From CAVOEB01 sp965249645 (GTDB lineage: Bacteria; Pseudomonadota; Alphaproteobacteria; UBA828; JAPUJA01): a DNA stretch of 64,000 bases. Shown in pieces: positions 46,724 through 55,751 of the stretch. Each line of letters starts with the position of its first letter. Position 1 is the first letter of the stretch. Under the pieces are notes generated by a model. It searched no databases, was not told where the DNA came from, and saw only the letters and a list, made by a program, of their open reading frames with translations. The position numbers and the translations under genes are program-made. Location of the stretch: assembly GCA_965249645.1 (NCBI GenBank), contig CBDFML010000012.1, positions 186,001 through 250,000 of the forward strand, written 5' to 3'.

Positions 46724-47469
46724 CCGATCGTACATCGTCAATTCGATTGCTCGAGGCCCTGATCTTCGCCTCGGCGGAGCCGCTTGACGAGGCCCGCCTA
46801 GCAGAGCGGTTGCCCGAGGGCGAGGACGTCGCGGCCCGGCTTGCCGAACTCGCCGCGCTCTACGAAAACCGCGGCGTCAACCTTGTCCCGGCCGGGCGTA
46901 AATGGGCGTTTCGCACTGCGCCCGATCTGGCCCCGCGGCTTCGAGTCGAGAAGGTGGTGCCCCGGCGGCTCTCGCGCGCCGCCGTCGAGACGCTGGCGAT
47001 CATCGCTTATCACCAGTCGATCACCCGTGCCGAGATCGAGGAGGTGCGCGGCGTGCGCCTATCCAAGGGCACCCTCGATCTGCTGTTCGAGACCGGCTGG
47101 GTCGCGCCCAAGGGCCGCCGCCGGGTGCTCGGGCGGCCGACCACCTGGGGGACGACGGACCGATTCCTCGACCATTTCGGCCTCGCCGCGCTGGGCGATC
47201 TGCCCGGTGCCGAGGAGTTGAAGGCAGCAGGCTTGCTCGATCCGGTGGCGCCGACCATTCCCTCCGCGGCCCCGAAGAGCGAAGCGTCGAGCGGCCCTAA
47301 TCACGATGACGAGGGCTACGACGACGATGAACATGGGGCGGCCAACGACGACGCAAATGTCGCGGCCGCGTCGGACGACGGTTCCGACGGTGGCGGCATC
47401 GGCGAGCCCGACGGCGAGAGCGAAAAGGGCGAGCTTGCGGCCCTCGAAGGACGCGCGACGGACGATTAG
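46720..47469 (+). CDS. scpB: Segregation and condensation protein B
   Basis: Partner of ScpA in the SMC complex. It has 249 residues with two winged helices: SIRLLEALIFASAEPLDEAR at the N-terminus and RRLSRAAVETLAIIAYHQ with GVRLSKGTLDLLFETGWV in the second. FGLAALGDLPGAEEL ends the folded part near 170. The remaining roughly 70 residues are a strongly acidic low-complexity tail (NHDDEGYDDDEHGAANDD) longer than in most ScpB proteins. It overlaps scpA by 4 bp. Confidence 0.94.
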   Translation: MTDRTSSIRLLEALIFASAEPLDEARLAERLPEGEDVAARLAELAALYENRGVNLVPAGRKWAFRTAPDLAPRLRVEKVVPRRLSRAAVETLAIIAYHQSITRAEIEEVRGVRLSKGTLDLLFETGWVAPKGRRRVLGRPTTWGTTDRFLDHFGLAALGDLPGAEELKAAGLLDPVAPTIPSAAPKSEASSGPNHDDEGYDDDEHGAANDDANVAAASDDGSDGGGIGEPDGESEKGELAALEGRATDD

Positions 47470-47805
47470 GCCGGCCCGGCGCTGGAGCTGGGTGCTAGAT
47501 AGTATTTTCAATTAATTTCAGCGGCTTGAGGTTCTATCCTCAACCTGTCCCTTGGGTTATCCACAGGCCTGTCCATGACCCGCGTGCGGGGGAGCTGCGG
47601 GACCGCGTCGGTTCGCCCGCCAGGCCCCGGATCGCGCACCGACCCCTCGACGTCGCGCAAACTTTTGTTTTTACAAGAGAATCAAAATACGATAAGCAGC
47701 AGAAACACTGCGGTTCGGAGCCCGCGTTGCGAGCGCTCCGGGAGTCTGCCAAACTGCGGACAGGCCGGCAGGACGGCCCCGCGACGAAGCAAGGAGAGAC
47801 GCCAC
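47470..47805. promoter_or_regulatory. Upstream region of the tat operon
   Basis: This 336-bp gap holds a DnaA-box-like TTATCCACA (47557-47565) and an AT-rich stretch near 47669-47697 (CTTTTGTTTTTACAAGAG, then AAAATACGATAA), where the tat promoter is most likely. AAGGAG precedes tatA. No gene was recognised. Confidence 0.4.
47557..47565 (+). other. Perfect DnaA-box 9-mer upstream of tatA
   Basis: TTATCCACA matches the strong E. coli-type DnaA box exactly. An identical site in the same orientation lies at 48076-48084. Whether DnaA binds here is not shown. Confidence 0.45.
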
Positions 47806-48066
47806 ATGAGTATTGGAATTTGGCAAATCGTACTGATCCTCGCGATCGTGCTGATCATTTTCGGCGCGGGCAAGCTGCCGCGCGTGATGGGCGACGTCGC
47901 CAAGGGCGTGAAGAACTTCAAGTCGGGCATGAAGGAAGGCCAGGCGCCGGATACCTCGACGACCGCCAATACAGCGGCGGACGACAAGGTCATCGACCAG
48001 CAGGCCGCACCGAGCAACGCCGAGACGTCGAGCGCGAAGAACAGCGACGAGGCCGCCAAGAGCTAG
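47806..48066 (+). CDS. tatA: Sec-independent translocase subunit TatA
   Basis: Pore-forming subunit of the twin-arginine export system for folded proteins. It has 86 residues from ATG 47806, preceded by AAGGAGAGACGCCAC. The layout is one membrane span (IWQIVLILAIVLIIFGAGKL), the FGAGKLP hinge, the amphipathic helix (MGDVAKGVKNFKSGMKEG), and a polar acidic tail. A longer in-frame opening upstream has no family support. tatB begins 37 bp downstream. Confidence 0.95.
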   Translation: MSIGIWQIVLILAIVLIIFGAGKLPRVMGDVAKGVKNFKSGMKEGQAPDTSTTANTAADDKVIDQQAAPSNAETSSAKNSDEAAKS

Positions 48067-48075
48067 TCGGAAGAG

Positions 48076-48084
48076 TTATCCACA
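48076..48084 (+). other. Perfect DnaA-box 9-mer between tatA and tatB
   Basis: TTATCCACA, same orientation as the site at 47557, 519 bp away. It lies 9 bp after the tatA stop and 19 bp before the tatB start. Confidence 0.45.
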
Positions 48085-48103
48085 AGACGTCGGCGACGCC
48101 CCG

Positions 48104-48526
48104 ATGTTCGATATCGGCTGGACCGAAATTGCGATCATTGCGGTCGTAGCCCTCGTCGTGATCGGACCCAAGGATCTGCCCGGCGTCATCCGTTCGGTCG
48201 GTCGCTGGTCGGGCAAGGCGCGCAAGGTCACCCGCGATTTCCAGCGCAATTTCGAAACCATGGCCGAGGAAACCGAGCTGGCCGAGGTGCGCCGCGAGAT
48301 CGCCGAGGCAAACCGCGAGCTGGCTCAGGCGGGTCGGCTGCCGCCCGACGAGGACACCGACAAGCCGCAGGACGCCGCGGCCACCGGAACTCCCGACCAG
48401 ACCGCGGGTGCGTCCGGCGGCAGCAACGACATCGCAGGCGGATCGACGCCGCCCCCGGATCCGGCGGAGCCCGATCCGACGGGGCCGGCGGCCACGGACA
48501 CCGACGACACGCCGTCCAAGGCGTAG
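48104..48526 (+). CDS. tatB: Sec-independent translocase subunit TatB
   Basis: Partner of TatC in twin-arginine signal recognition. It has 140 residues. The N-terminal MFDIGWTEIAIIAVVALVVI span with the conserved Glu8 and the GPKDLP hinge identify it. An amphipathic helix (RSVGRWSGKARKVTRDFQRN) and charged coiled-coil (ELAEVRREIAEANRELAQAG) follow, then a Pro/Asp-rich tail. It lies between tatA and tatC. Confidence 0.95.
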   Translation: MFDIGWTEIAIIAVVALVVIGPKDLPGVIRSVGRWSGKARKVTRDFQRNFETMAEETELAEVRREIAEANRELAQAGRLPPDEDTDKPQDAAATGTPDQTAGASGGSNDIAGGSTPPPDPAEPDPTGPAATDTDDTPSKA

Positions 48527-48559
48527 GCGCCGGGGCGAGAGAGGAACGGGACAGAACAC

Positions 48560-49432
48560 GTGGTCGAGCGCAGCGAAGTCGAGGAAAAAGGCGTCGAGGA
48601 CAGCCGCGCGCCCCTGATGCAACACATCGTGGAGCTGCGCAACCGGCTGCTGTATTCCGTCGTCGGCCTGATCGTCGCCTTCATCGCCGCCTATTTGGTC
48701 GCCGAAGACATCTTCGAATTCCTCGTCCGCCCGCTTACCGATATCTTGCGCGATGAAGGTTACGAGCCGAAGCTGATCTACACCCACCTGCTCGAGGCCT
48801 TCTTCACCAAGCTGAAGGTTGCGTTCTGGACGGCGTTCTTCGTCAGCTTCCCGCTCTTTGCCACCCAGGTCTACAAGTTCGCGGCGCCCGGCCTGTACAA
48901 GAACGAGCGCAATGCCTTCCTGCCGTTCCTCATCGCCACGCCGGTCCTGTTCTTTGCCGGTGGCGCGCTGGTCTACTACTTCATCTTTCCCCAGGCCTGG
49001 GCCTTCTTCGTCAGCTTCCAGGACACCGGCGCCACGGGCGCGGTAAAAACCGAACTGCTGCCCAAGATGAACGAGTACCTCTCGCTCGTCATGAAGCTGA
49101 TCTTTGCGTTCGGTATTTGCTTCCAGCTCCCGGTCTTGATGACCCTGCTCGCCCGTGTCGGCGTCGTCACCGCCGAGGGCTTGAGGCGAAAGCGCAAGAT
49201 CGCCATCATCATCGTCTTCATCTGCGCCGCCATTCTCACGCCGCCCGACCTGATCAGCCAGGTTGGCCTCGGCATCCCGCTGCTCCTGCTCTACGAGGTC
49301 TCGATCTTCCTCGCAGCGCGGGTCCAGAAGAGGAAGGCCGTGCGCGAAGCCGAGGAAGAGGCGGCCTACGCTGCCATGGACGACGGCCTCGACGACGGCG
49401 AGGACACCGACTTCAACGTCGGGCGCGAATGA
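48560..49432 (+). CDS. tatC: Sec-independent translocase subunit TatC
   Basis: Polytopic receptor for twin-arginine signal peptides, 290 residues with six membrane spans. Marks are APLMQHIVELRNRLLYSV at the N-terminus, KFAAPGLYKNERNAFLPFL in the large periplasmic loop, and AFGICFQLPVLMTLLARVGVV. It starts at GTG 48560 and ends with an acidic tail. It closes the tatABC operon; serS follows after 88 bp. Confidence 0.96.
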   Translation: MVERSEVEEKGVEDSRAPLMQHIVELRNRLLYSVVGLIVAFIAAYLVAEDIFEFLVRPLTDILRDEGYEPKLIYTHLLEAFFTKLKVAFWTAFFVSFPLFATQVYKFAAPGLYKNERNAFLPFLIATPVLFFAGGALVYYFIFPQAWAFFVSFQDTGATGAVKTELLPKMNEYLSLVMKLIFAFGICFQLPVLMTLLARVGVVTAEGLRRKRKIAIIIVFICAAILTPPDLISQVGLGIPLLLLYEVSIFLAARVQKRKAVREAEEEAAYAAMDDGLDDGEDTDFNVGRE

Positions 49433-49520
49433 CACGTTGCAACCGCCGCACTTGACGCGCGCGCGCGTTAGCGGCACAAGGCGGCGAAGACGCTTTCCTG
49501 CCATGTCCTCGTAGGACCGG

Positions 49521-50801
49521 ATGTTCGACCTCAAGTGGATTCGCGACAACCCGGCGACATTCGACGCGGGCCTCGCGCGCCGCGGGCTGCCCGGCGCGGC
49601 CGATCCGGTGCTTGCGCTCGACGCCGAGCGCCGCGCGCTGCAGACCGACATGCAGCAGCTGCAGGCCCGGCGTAACGAACTGTCCAAGATCATCGGCGCG
49701 AAAAAAGGCCAGGGCGAGGCGGCGGACGATCTGGTCGCCGAGGTTGGCGGCATCAAGCAGCGCCTGAAGGATGGCGAGGCGCGCGACCAGTCGCTGGGCG
49801 GCGAGATCGAAGGGTTGCTCTCGGGCCTGCCCAATCTGCCCGCGGACGATGTGCCCGAGGGGCTTGACGAGGACGCCAACGTCGAACTTCGCCGGGTTGG
49901 CGAGCCGCCCGCGCTGGCGGGCGAGGCGCGCCAGCATTTCGAGCTCGGCGAGGCGCTGGGCCAGATGGATTTCGACGCGGCGGCCAAGCTCTCGGGCGCT
50001 CGCTTTGTCGTGCTCAAGGGCCCGCTCGCCCGCCTCGAGCGCGCCATCGCCTCGTTCATGCTCGACCTCCACACTCTTGAGTTCGGTTATCTGGAGGTCA
50101 GTCCCCCGGCGCTGGTTCGCGATGGGGCGCTGTTTGGCACCGGCCAGCTTCCGAAGTTCGCCGACGATTTGTTCCGCACCGAGGACGATTTCTGGCTGAT
50201 CCCCACCGCCGAGGTGCCGCTGACCAACCTCGTGGCGGGAGAGATTCTCGATGAAGCGGCCCTGCCGATCCGGGTCACCGCCTTCACGCCCTGTTTTCGT
50301 GCCGAGGCGGGGACGGCGGGCCGGGACACCCGCGGCATGATCCGGGTCCACCAGTTCTCCAAGGTCGAGCTGGTCTCGATCGCCCACCCCGACAAGTCCG
50401 ACGACGAGCTTGAGCGCATGACGGCCTGCGCCGAAGAGGTGCTCAAGCGGCTGGAGCTTGCCTACCGCGTGGTCACGCTGTCGTGCGGCGACATGGGCTT
50501 CTCCGCGCGCAAGACCTACGACATCGAGGTCTGGCTGCCCGGTCAGGACACCTACCGCGAGATCTCGAGCTGCTCCAATTGCGGCGACTTTCAGGCCCGG
50601 CGCATGAAGGCGCGCTTTCGCCCCTCTGGCGGGAAGGGCGCCAACCCCGTCCACACGCTGAACGGCTCGGGCCTGGCCGTGGGCCGCACCCTCGTCGCGG
50701 TGCTCGAAAACTACCAGAACCCGGACGGCTCGGTGACCGTTCCCGAGGCGCTCCGCTCCTACATGAACGGCCTCGAAAGGATCGACCCCCTTGGCAGCTA
50801 A
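49521..50801 (+). CDS. serS: Seryl-tRNA synthetase
   Basis: Class II synthetase that charges tRNA-Ser and tRNA-Sec. It has 426 residues. The N-terminal long coiled-coil arm (residues about 30-100: ALQTDMQQLQARRNELSKII) binds the tRNA variable arm. Motif 2 is CFRAEAGTAGRDTRGMIRVH with QFSKVEL, and motif 3 is NGSGLAVGRTLVAVLEN. ISSCSNCGDFQARRMKARF is typical. The surE start lies 11 bp inside its end. Confidence 0.97.
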   Translation: MFDLKWIRDNPATFDAGLARRGLPGAADPVLALDAERRALQTDMQQLQARRNELSKIIGAKKGQGEAADDLVAEVGGIKQRLKDGEARDQSLGGEIEGLLSGLPNLPADDVPEGLDEDANVELRRVGEPPALAGEARQHFELGEALGQMDFDAAAKLSGARFVVLKGPLARLERAIASFMLDLHTLEFGYLEVSPPALVRDGALFGTGQLPKFADDLFRTEDDFWLIPTAEVPLTNLVAGEILDEAALPIRVTAFTPCFRAEAGTAGRDTRGMIRVHQFSKVELVSIAHPDKSDDELERMTACAEEVLKRLELAYRVVTLSCGDMGFSARKTYDIEVWLPGQDTYREISSCSNCGDFQARRMKARFRPSGGKGANPVHTLNGSGLAVGRTLVAVLENYQNPDGSVTVPEALRSYMNGLERIDPLGS

Positions 50802-51582
50802 GCATTCCGCGTCGAAACCTCTCGCCCACCACCGTATCCTGCTGGCCAACGACGACGGCATTCTCGCCCCCGGGTTCAAGGTGCTCCAACGCATTGCGCG
50901 CAACTTATCGGACGACGTCTGGGTGGTGGCGCCCGAGACCGAGCAAAGTGCGGCGAGCCACGCGCTCTCGCTTCACACGCCAATTCGCATTCGCAAGATC
51001 GGCCCCCGAAAATATGCGGTGAACGGCACGCCCACCGACTGCGTCTTCGTCGCCTTCAACAAGGTGATGAAGGACAACCCGCCCACCCTCGTGCTCTCCG
51101 GGGTCAACCGCGGCGAGAACCTCGGCGACGAGGTGACCTATTCGGGCACCGTCGCGGCCGCCATGGAGGGTGCGGTGCTGGGCGTGCCCTCGATCGCGCT
51201 CAGCCTGGTGTGGAACCGCGCACGGGCGCTCAATTGGGGCACTGCCGAGCGCTGGGCGCCCGAGATTATCGTCAAGCTGCTGAAGATCGGCTGGCCCGAG
51301 GGCGTGCTGATGAACGTCAATTTCCCGGACGTCGGTCCCGACGAGGTGCAGGGCGTCATGGCCGCACGCCAGGGCCAGCACGAGATGACCGACCTGGTCG
51401 ACGAGCGGATCGATTTGCGCAACAACCGCTATTTGTGGCTCTACAAAACCCGCAAATCCACGGGCGGGCGGGCGGGTACCGATCTCGACGCGCTGGAGAA
51501 GAACTGCATCGCGGTGACGCCGTTTCATCTCGACCTCACCCACCGGCCGACGCTCAAGAAGTTGCGCGCGATTCTCGAATGA
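50791..51582 (+). CDS. surE: 5'/3'-nucleotidase SurE
   Basis: Metal-dependent phosphatase acting on nucleoside monophosphates, survival-linked in stationary phase. It has 263 residues. It begins at a TTG (50791) within the serS 3' end; no ATG fits. The active-site loop is RILLANDDGILAPG (Asp-Asp metal ligands), followed by VVAPETEQSAASHALSL and VLSGVNRGENLGDEVTYSGT with the Asn ligand. The order surE-pcm-lipoprotein copies the E. coli surE-pcm-nlpD set. Its stop overlaps the pcm ATG. Confidence 0.95.
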   Translation: MAAKHSASKPLAHHRILLANDDGILAPGFKVLQRIARNLSDDVWVVAPETEQSAASHALSLHTPIRIRKIGPRKYAVNGTPTDCVFVAFNKVMKDNPPTLVLSGVNRGENLGDEVTYSGTVAAAMEGAVLGVPSIALSLVWNRARALNWGTAERWAPEIIVKLLKIGWPEGVLMNVNFPDVGPDEVQGVMAARQGQHEMTDLVDERIDLRNNRYLWLYKTRKSTGGRAGTDLDALEKNCIAVTPFHLDLTHRPTLKKLRAILE

Positions 51583-52223
51583 CAACCGCGCCCCGCGTCG
51601 TCCGCCTGTTGATGGAGCTCCGCCAGGAGGGCATACGCGACACGCGGGTGCTTTCGGCCATCGAGCAGACGCCGCGCGAGGTCTTCGTGTCCGAGGCCCT
51701 CAATGATCAGGCTTACGAAAACACCGCGCTGCCCATCGAGTCCGGGCAGACCATCAGCCAGCCGCTGGTGGTTGCCGCCATGACCGAGGCGTTGGCACTG
51801 ACCGACCGCATGACCGTGCTCGAGATCGGCACCGGCTCGGGTTATCAGGCGGCGGTTCTTTCGGCTCTCTGCCGCCGGCTCTACACCGTCGAACGTCACG
51901 CAAACCTGTTGGCCGGGGCCGCGCGCTGCTTCGAGCGGCTGGGCCTGACCAACGTCGTCACCAGGGTGGGCGACGGCTCCACAGGCTGGCCCGAGGCTGC
52001 GCCCTTCGACCGCATCATCGTCACCGCCGCGGCGCCCGAGATTCCGCCCGCGCTGCTCGATCAGCTCAAGCCCGACGGCATTCTGGTCATTCCCGTCGGG
52101 CGTGTCGGCGCCGGACAGGAACTTCTCAAGATCTGCCGCACCGAGGACGGCTTTGAGGAGACCGCCTTCATGCCCGTGCGCTTCGTGCCCCTCGTTGCCG
52201 GCGCACCGGAGGAGGGAACGTGA
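51579..52223 (+). CDS. pcm: Protein-L-isoaspartate O-methyltransferase
   Basis: Repairs isoaspartyl damage using S-adenosylmethionine. It has 214 residues from ATG 51579. Signatures are VPREVF-like TPREVFVSEAL, AYENTALPIESGQTISQPLV, the SAM-binding VLEIGTGSGYQAAVLSAL and the partner loop FDRIIVTAAAPEIPPALLDQ. Its start overlaps surE (ATGA) and its stop overlaps the GTG of the next gene (GTGA). No missing residue was seen. Confidence 0.95.
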   Translation: MTTAPRVVRLLMELRQEGIRDTRVLSAIEQTPREVFVSEALNDQAYENTALPIESGQTISQPLVVAAMTEALALTDRMTVLEIGTGSGYQAAVLSALCRRLYTVERHANLLAGAARCFERLGLTNVVTRVGDGSTGWPEAAPFDRIIVTAAAPEIPPALLDQLKPDGILVIPVGRVGAGQELLKICRTEDGFEETAFMPVRFVPLVAGAPEEGT

Positions 52224-53278
52224 ACGTTCCCGGCGTCCGCGACGCGGCCTGGGCGAGCCTGGCAGTGGCGCTCGTTTGTGCGCTCGCCGCCTGCTATCAG
52301 CCGCCCGCTCCGGTGCTCGACAAGAGCGGCGTCACCGCCGCAGGCGGCCTGCCCGAGCCCGAGGCGAAACCCGGTTATGCCGGAGAGTCCCCCGACGCGT
52401 CCGGTGCCCTCGGGCTCGATTCGAACAGCATCGTGGTCGAGCACGGCGATACCCTGTTCGATATTGCCCGTGCGCAACGTGTGCCGCTGCGCGATTTGAT
52501 CGAACTCAACCGTCTCAGCCCGCCTTACGTCCTGCTCGTCGGCCAGATTCTGAAGTTGCCCGGCCAGCGCGTCCATGTGGTCGAAAAGGGCGACACCGTG
52601 TACGCCATCTCGTGGCGTTACGACATCGACATGAGCAGCCTGGTACGGCTGAACCGCATTGAGCCGCCCTACACCCTCTATGTCGGCGACCGGTTAACGC
52701 TACCCGCATCGGGCGGCGGGAGCGGTGGAACCGTCGTCACCGTGTCCGGTGGAGCAGGAAACAGCGGTGTCACCAGCGAAACCCTGGACGCGCCCGCGCC
52801 CCAACCGGCGACCGCCGCCGGCACGTCCGGCGCCGCGCCGACGCCGACGACCGCTGCGAGCACGCCCTTACCGGCGGAGATCGTCGTCACCGCGCCCAGT
52901 GCGGCTGGATTCTCGTGGCCGGCGCAGGGCACCATCGTCTCCGGATTCGGCCCCAAGCCCGGCAATTTGCACAACGACGGCATTAATATCGAATTGCCCC
53001 GGGGCGCACCGGTCGTGGCGGTGCGCGACGGCACCGTCGCCTATGTCGGCAACGAACTGAAGGGTTACGGCAACCTCGTGCTGATCCGCCACGACAGCGG
53101 CTGGGTCAGCGCCTACGCTCACAACGATGCGCTCCTCGTCACCCGCGGCCAGGTGGTCCGGCGCGGCGACGTGGTTGCCCAGTCCGGCGCCACCGGCAAC
53201 GTCGCCTCACCCCAGCTCCATTTCGAGCTTCGCCGCCAGGGTGAGGCCGTCGACCCGGTTCATTTCTTGGGGGGATAG
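52220..53278 (+). CDS. nlpD: LysM/M23 lipoprotein, probable murein amidase activator (NlpD-like)
   Basis: A 352-residue lipoprotein with lipobox LVCALAAC near residue 24. Two LysM domains follow (VVEHGDTLFDIARAQRVPLR at about 70; VVEKGDTVYAISWRYDIDMS at about 120), then a Thr/Ala/Pro linker and a C-terminal M23 domain starting FSWPAQGTIVSGFGP. The metal site is degenerate: HNDGINIEL has Asn where Asp is expected, and PQLHFEL has Gln in place of the first His of HxH. Such inactive domains switch on cell-separation amidases in NlpD/EnvC/DipM. It follows pcm, as in E. coli. Confidence 0.88.
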   Translation: MNVPGVRDAAWASLAVALVCALAACYQPPAPVLDKSGVTAAGGLPEPEAKPGYAGESPDASGALGLDSNSIVVEHGDTLFDIARAQRVPLRDLIELNRLSPPYVLLVGQILKLPGQRVHVVEKGDTVYAISWRYDIDMSSLVRLNRIEPPYTLYVGDRLTLPASGGGSGGTVVTVSGGAGNSGVTSETLDAPAPQPATAAGTSGAAPTPTTAASTPLPAEIVVTAPSAAGFSWPAQGTIVSGFGPKPGNLHNDGINIELPRGAPVVAVRDGTVAYVGNELKGYGNLVLIRHDSGWVSAYAHNDALLVTRGQVVRRGDVVAQSGATGNVASPQLHFELRRQGEAVDPVHFLGG

Positions 53279-53358
53279 CGCGTTAAGCCCACGCCGACCG
53301 TGGGCCACCGCTTATTCGGCGTGAGCCTGTGCGGCGCCCGAGCGCGTCAAACGACACA

Positions 53359-55205
53359 TCACCTGCGTCGCTGCGACTTGAGCGCGAGGGCGCCGATCGA
53401 AGGTGCGCTCCAGCTCTGATCGACCGGCGGCTCGGGGGTCGGAGCGTTGGGCCCGTCGGGGCTTTCCGAGGGCGGGCCGAACAGGTAGCCCTGGGCGTAA
53501 CGGATGCCGCATTCGAACAGCCTTGCCGCGCCGCTTTCGCTCTCGACCCGGTAGGCGATGGGCAGAACCTCGAGTTCGTCGCACAGATGCGCCAACGCGC
53601 GCAACAACGCGGCGCCCGATGGCGTAGCCAGGGCCTTTTCGAGGTGCTGGCCGTCGATTTTGACCATATCGACCTGAAGCTCCTGTAGCGTCTGGAGCGC
53701 CGAGGCACAGCTGCCGAAATCGTCGAGGCAGACCGGAATTTTACGGGAGCGCAGGCTTTGGATGAACCGGTTTGCGACGCCCTGATCGGCGATCGCCGCC
53801 GAGTCCGTGATCTCGAAAATCAGCCGGTCGGTGACCCGGGGGTGCTCGTCGAGCAGGCGGTGGAGCGAGCGCGCAAAGCCGCTATCCGCGGCCGAGTGGT
53901 TCGAGATATTGACCGCGATCGCCGATCCTGTTGCCGCACCCGTTGCGGCTTCGATCCGGTCGATCATCTTGCGGCACATGGCGAGGTCGAATTCGGCCAC
54001 CACGGCGACGTCCTCGGCGAAGCGGATGATGCCGGCAGGCGATGCGCCGCTGCCCAGTCGGGCGAGCGCCTCGACGTGGCGCGCCTCGCGGCTGGCCAGC
54101 TCGACGATGGGCTGGAATACCACCTCGAAGGCGCCTGAACGGGCCTTGGTCTTGATCTCCTCGATCTGGCGCCCGGTCTCCTCGACCATCGTCTTCAGCG
54201 CGTCCGACAGACTCTGGACGGTGAGCGGTTGATCCCGGCCCTCTGCGTATTTTCCGATGGTATAGGCCAGTGCCCGAACCGCGTCCGTCTCGCTCATACC
54301 CTGCACGTCGAGGTCGATGCCCGCGGCGCGTACCACGACGCCGGTGCCGCTCGGGTCTGCCTTGCGCGCAATTTCCCCGATGCGGGATTGAATCGCTTCT
54401 CTGTCCACTTCTTTGTCGTGGACCAGCCCGAAGCGATCCTGGCCGATCCGGCCCGCCAGGTCGCCGCCCAGTGACTGGGCGCGCAAATGCGCACCGATGG
54501 TCTTGATCACCTCGTCCCGGGTTTCGTCGTCGAGACGCTCGCGCAGCTCGGCGAAATCCCCAGCTCCAGAAAGGTCAGCCGATAGTCGGCGTCCTGGCCC
54601 GCCCCCTTGATCGGCTCGCCCGCTGCGGCCTGGAAGCTGTCGGCGTCGAGCAGGCCGCTTTCCGTGTCCCGGTATGCCGCGGCGCGCCGCTCGAAGGGCA
54701 TCAGCGGTGGCCCCATGCGCAACGACAGGAAATAACGCCCGTCGAGATCGGGCAGGAAGTAACCGGTCATGGCAAGTGGCGGGGTTGGCCCGTCGGCGCC
54801 GGCGAGGCGCACCAGTTTGGGGTGCAGGCGATGGCCGTCCGCGACGCAACGCAGCAATTCGTGAAGCACCCGGCGCTCGTCGGGCTCCACCAGGTCGAGC
54901 AGGTTGCGACCGATCAGCTCGCGGTCCGAATAACCCGTGAGCGGCTCGACGGCGCCGCCGACGAAACTCACCTGTTGCGCGCTGTTGAGTTCGAGCAGGA
55001 TATCGGCGCTGCAAAATGCAAACGCGACGAACCGCTCGCGGTCGCGCCGCAGATGTTCCATCTCGGCGTCGAGCAATCCGGCGCTGTCGTGCGATTTCGG
55101 CAAGTCCGGCTCCCGCGTTCCAATGCACCCGGCCGGAAAGTGACGAATCGGCCGAAAACGTAGGCTCATCCGGAACACCCATTCCGGCTGCCGCAACACT
55201 GTCAC
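53359..55205 (-). pseudogene. PAS / degenerate GGDEF / EAL protein, frameshifted
   Basis: A cyclic-di-GMP-type signalling gene split by a frameshift. The N-terminal part has a PAS domain (CSADILLELNSAQQ, VEPLTGYSDRELIGRNLLDL). Then comes a GGDEF-like domain whose active loop reads AGRIGQDRFGLV instead of GGDEF, so it should not make c-di-GMP. The EAL domain keeps VEALARLG, AVNISNHS, IFEITDS, CLDDFGS, MVKIDGQ and QGYLFGP. The frame breaks at about 54558-54561 (C4 on + strand): LTFLELG should continue as DFAELRERLDDE, which needs one more base. With it, the gene is one frame of about 615 codons. This may be a real mutation, a phase-variable tract or a sequencing error. The start is uncertain (55205 or 55169). 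Confidence 0.8.
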
Positions 55206-55323
55206 AGTATGGTTAACGAGGGATTACGCTGTGCTTTGCCGCCGGATCAATTCGGCGACGCCCCTTTGAGGGCGCGCGGTCCCGGTCGGCGGGGGCGCCG
55301 TGTCGCATGTGCCGGCAAAGATT

Positions 55324-55701
55324 TTAGCCCGACGGAATTTGGTAGACCTTGCGGAGCGTCTCGTGGGTCGTCCAGCGGGTCCGTGAGCCCTCCTTGAAGA
55401 ACCCGACGGTGCCGGTCACCAGCTCGATCGCCCGGCCGCCTTCGTCGAGGAACTCCACTGTCGCCCGGCCCGAGACCACGACGAACATCTCGTCGGTTTC
55501 CGTGTCCTCGATGACGCTCTCTGTGATTTCCCACAAGCCCCGCTCGATGCCGAGCTCGCGGTTCACGCTCAGCGGCAGGTAGCGCACGACGGGGTTGCCC
55601 GACACCACGGTCATGGTCGGCCAGTCCACGTCGGGAAGCTCCGCCGACGCGATGTCGAGGGTGTAGTTGGCTTTCTGCAGGTCCTGATTGTCGTCGGCCA
55701 C
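55324..55701 (-). CDS. Small cupin-domain protein
   Basis: A 125-residue single-cupin protein. The first cupin motif region is RGLWEITESVIEDTETDEMF, the second GTVGFFKEGSRTRWTTHETL. VVSGRATVEFLDEGGRAIEL is the usual central strand pair. It resembles the DUF861/(S)-ureidoglycine aminohydrolase-like group, but the motif 1 histidines are missing, so metal binding may be weak. Function is unknown. It is a single - strand gene between the PAS-EAL gene and the MOSC gene. Confidence 0.72.
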   Translation of the reverse strand: MADDNQDLQKANYTLDIASAELPDVDWPTMTVVSGNPVVRYLPLSVNRELGIERGLWEITESVIEDTETDEMFVVVSGRATVEFLDEGGRAIELVTGTVGFFKEGSRTRWTTHETLRKVYQIPSG

Positions 55702-55751
55702 ATTGCATCTCCTTCGTGAATGTCCGGATTATCCGGGCGCTCCGGCCTGGC

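Noticed and set aside
47575..47805. N-terminal extension of TatA
   Set aside because: The frame is open but carries no family sequence; ATG 47806 has a strong AAGGAG site and the standard TatA start.
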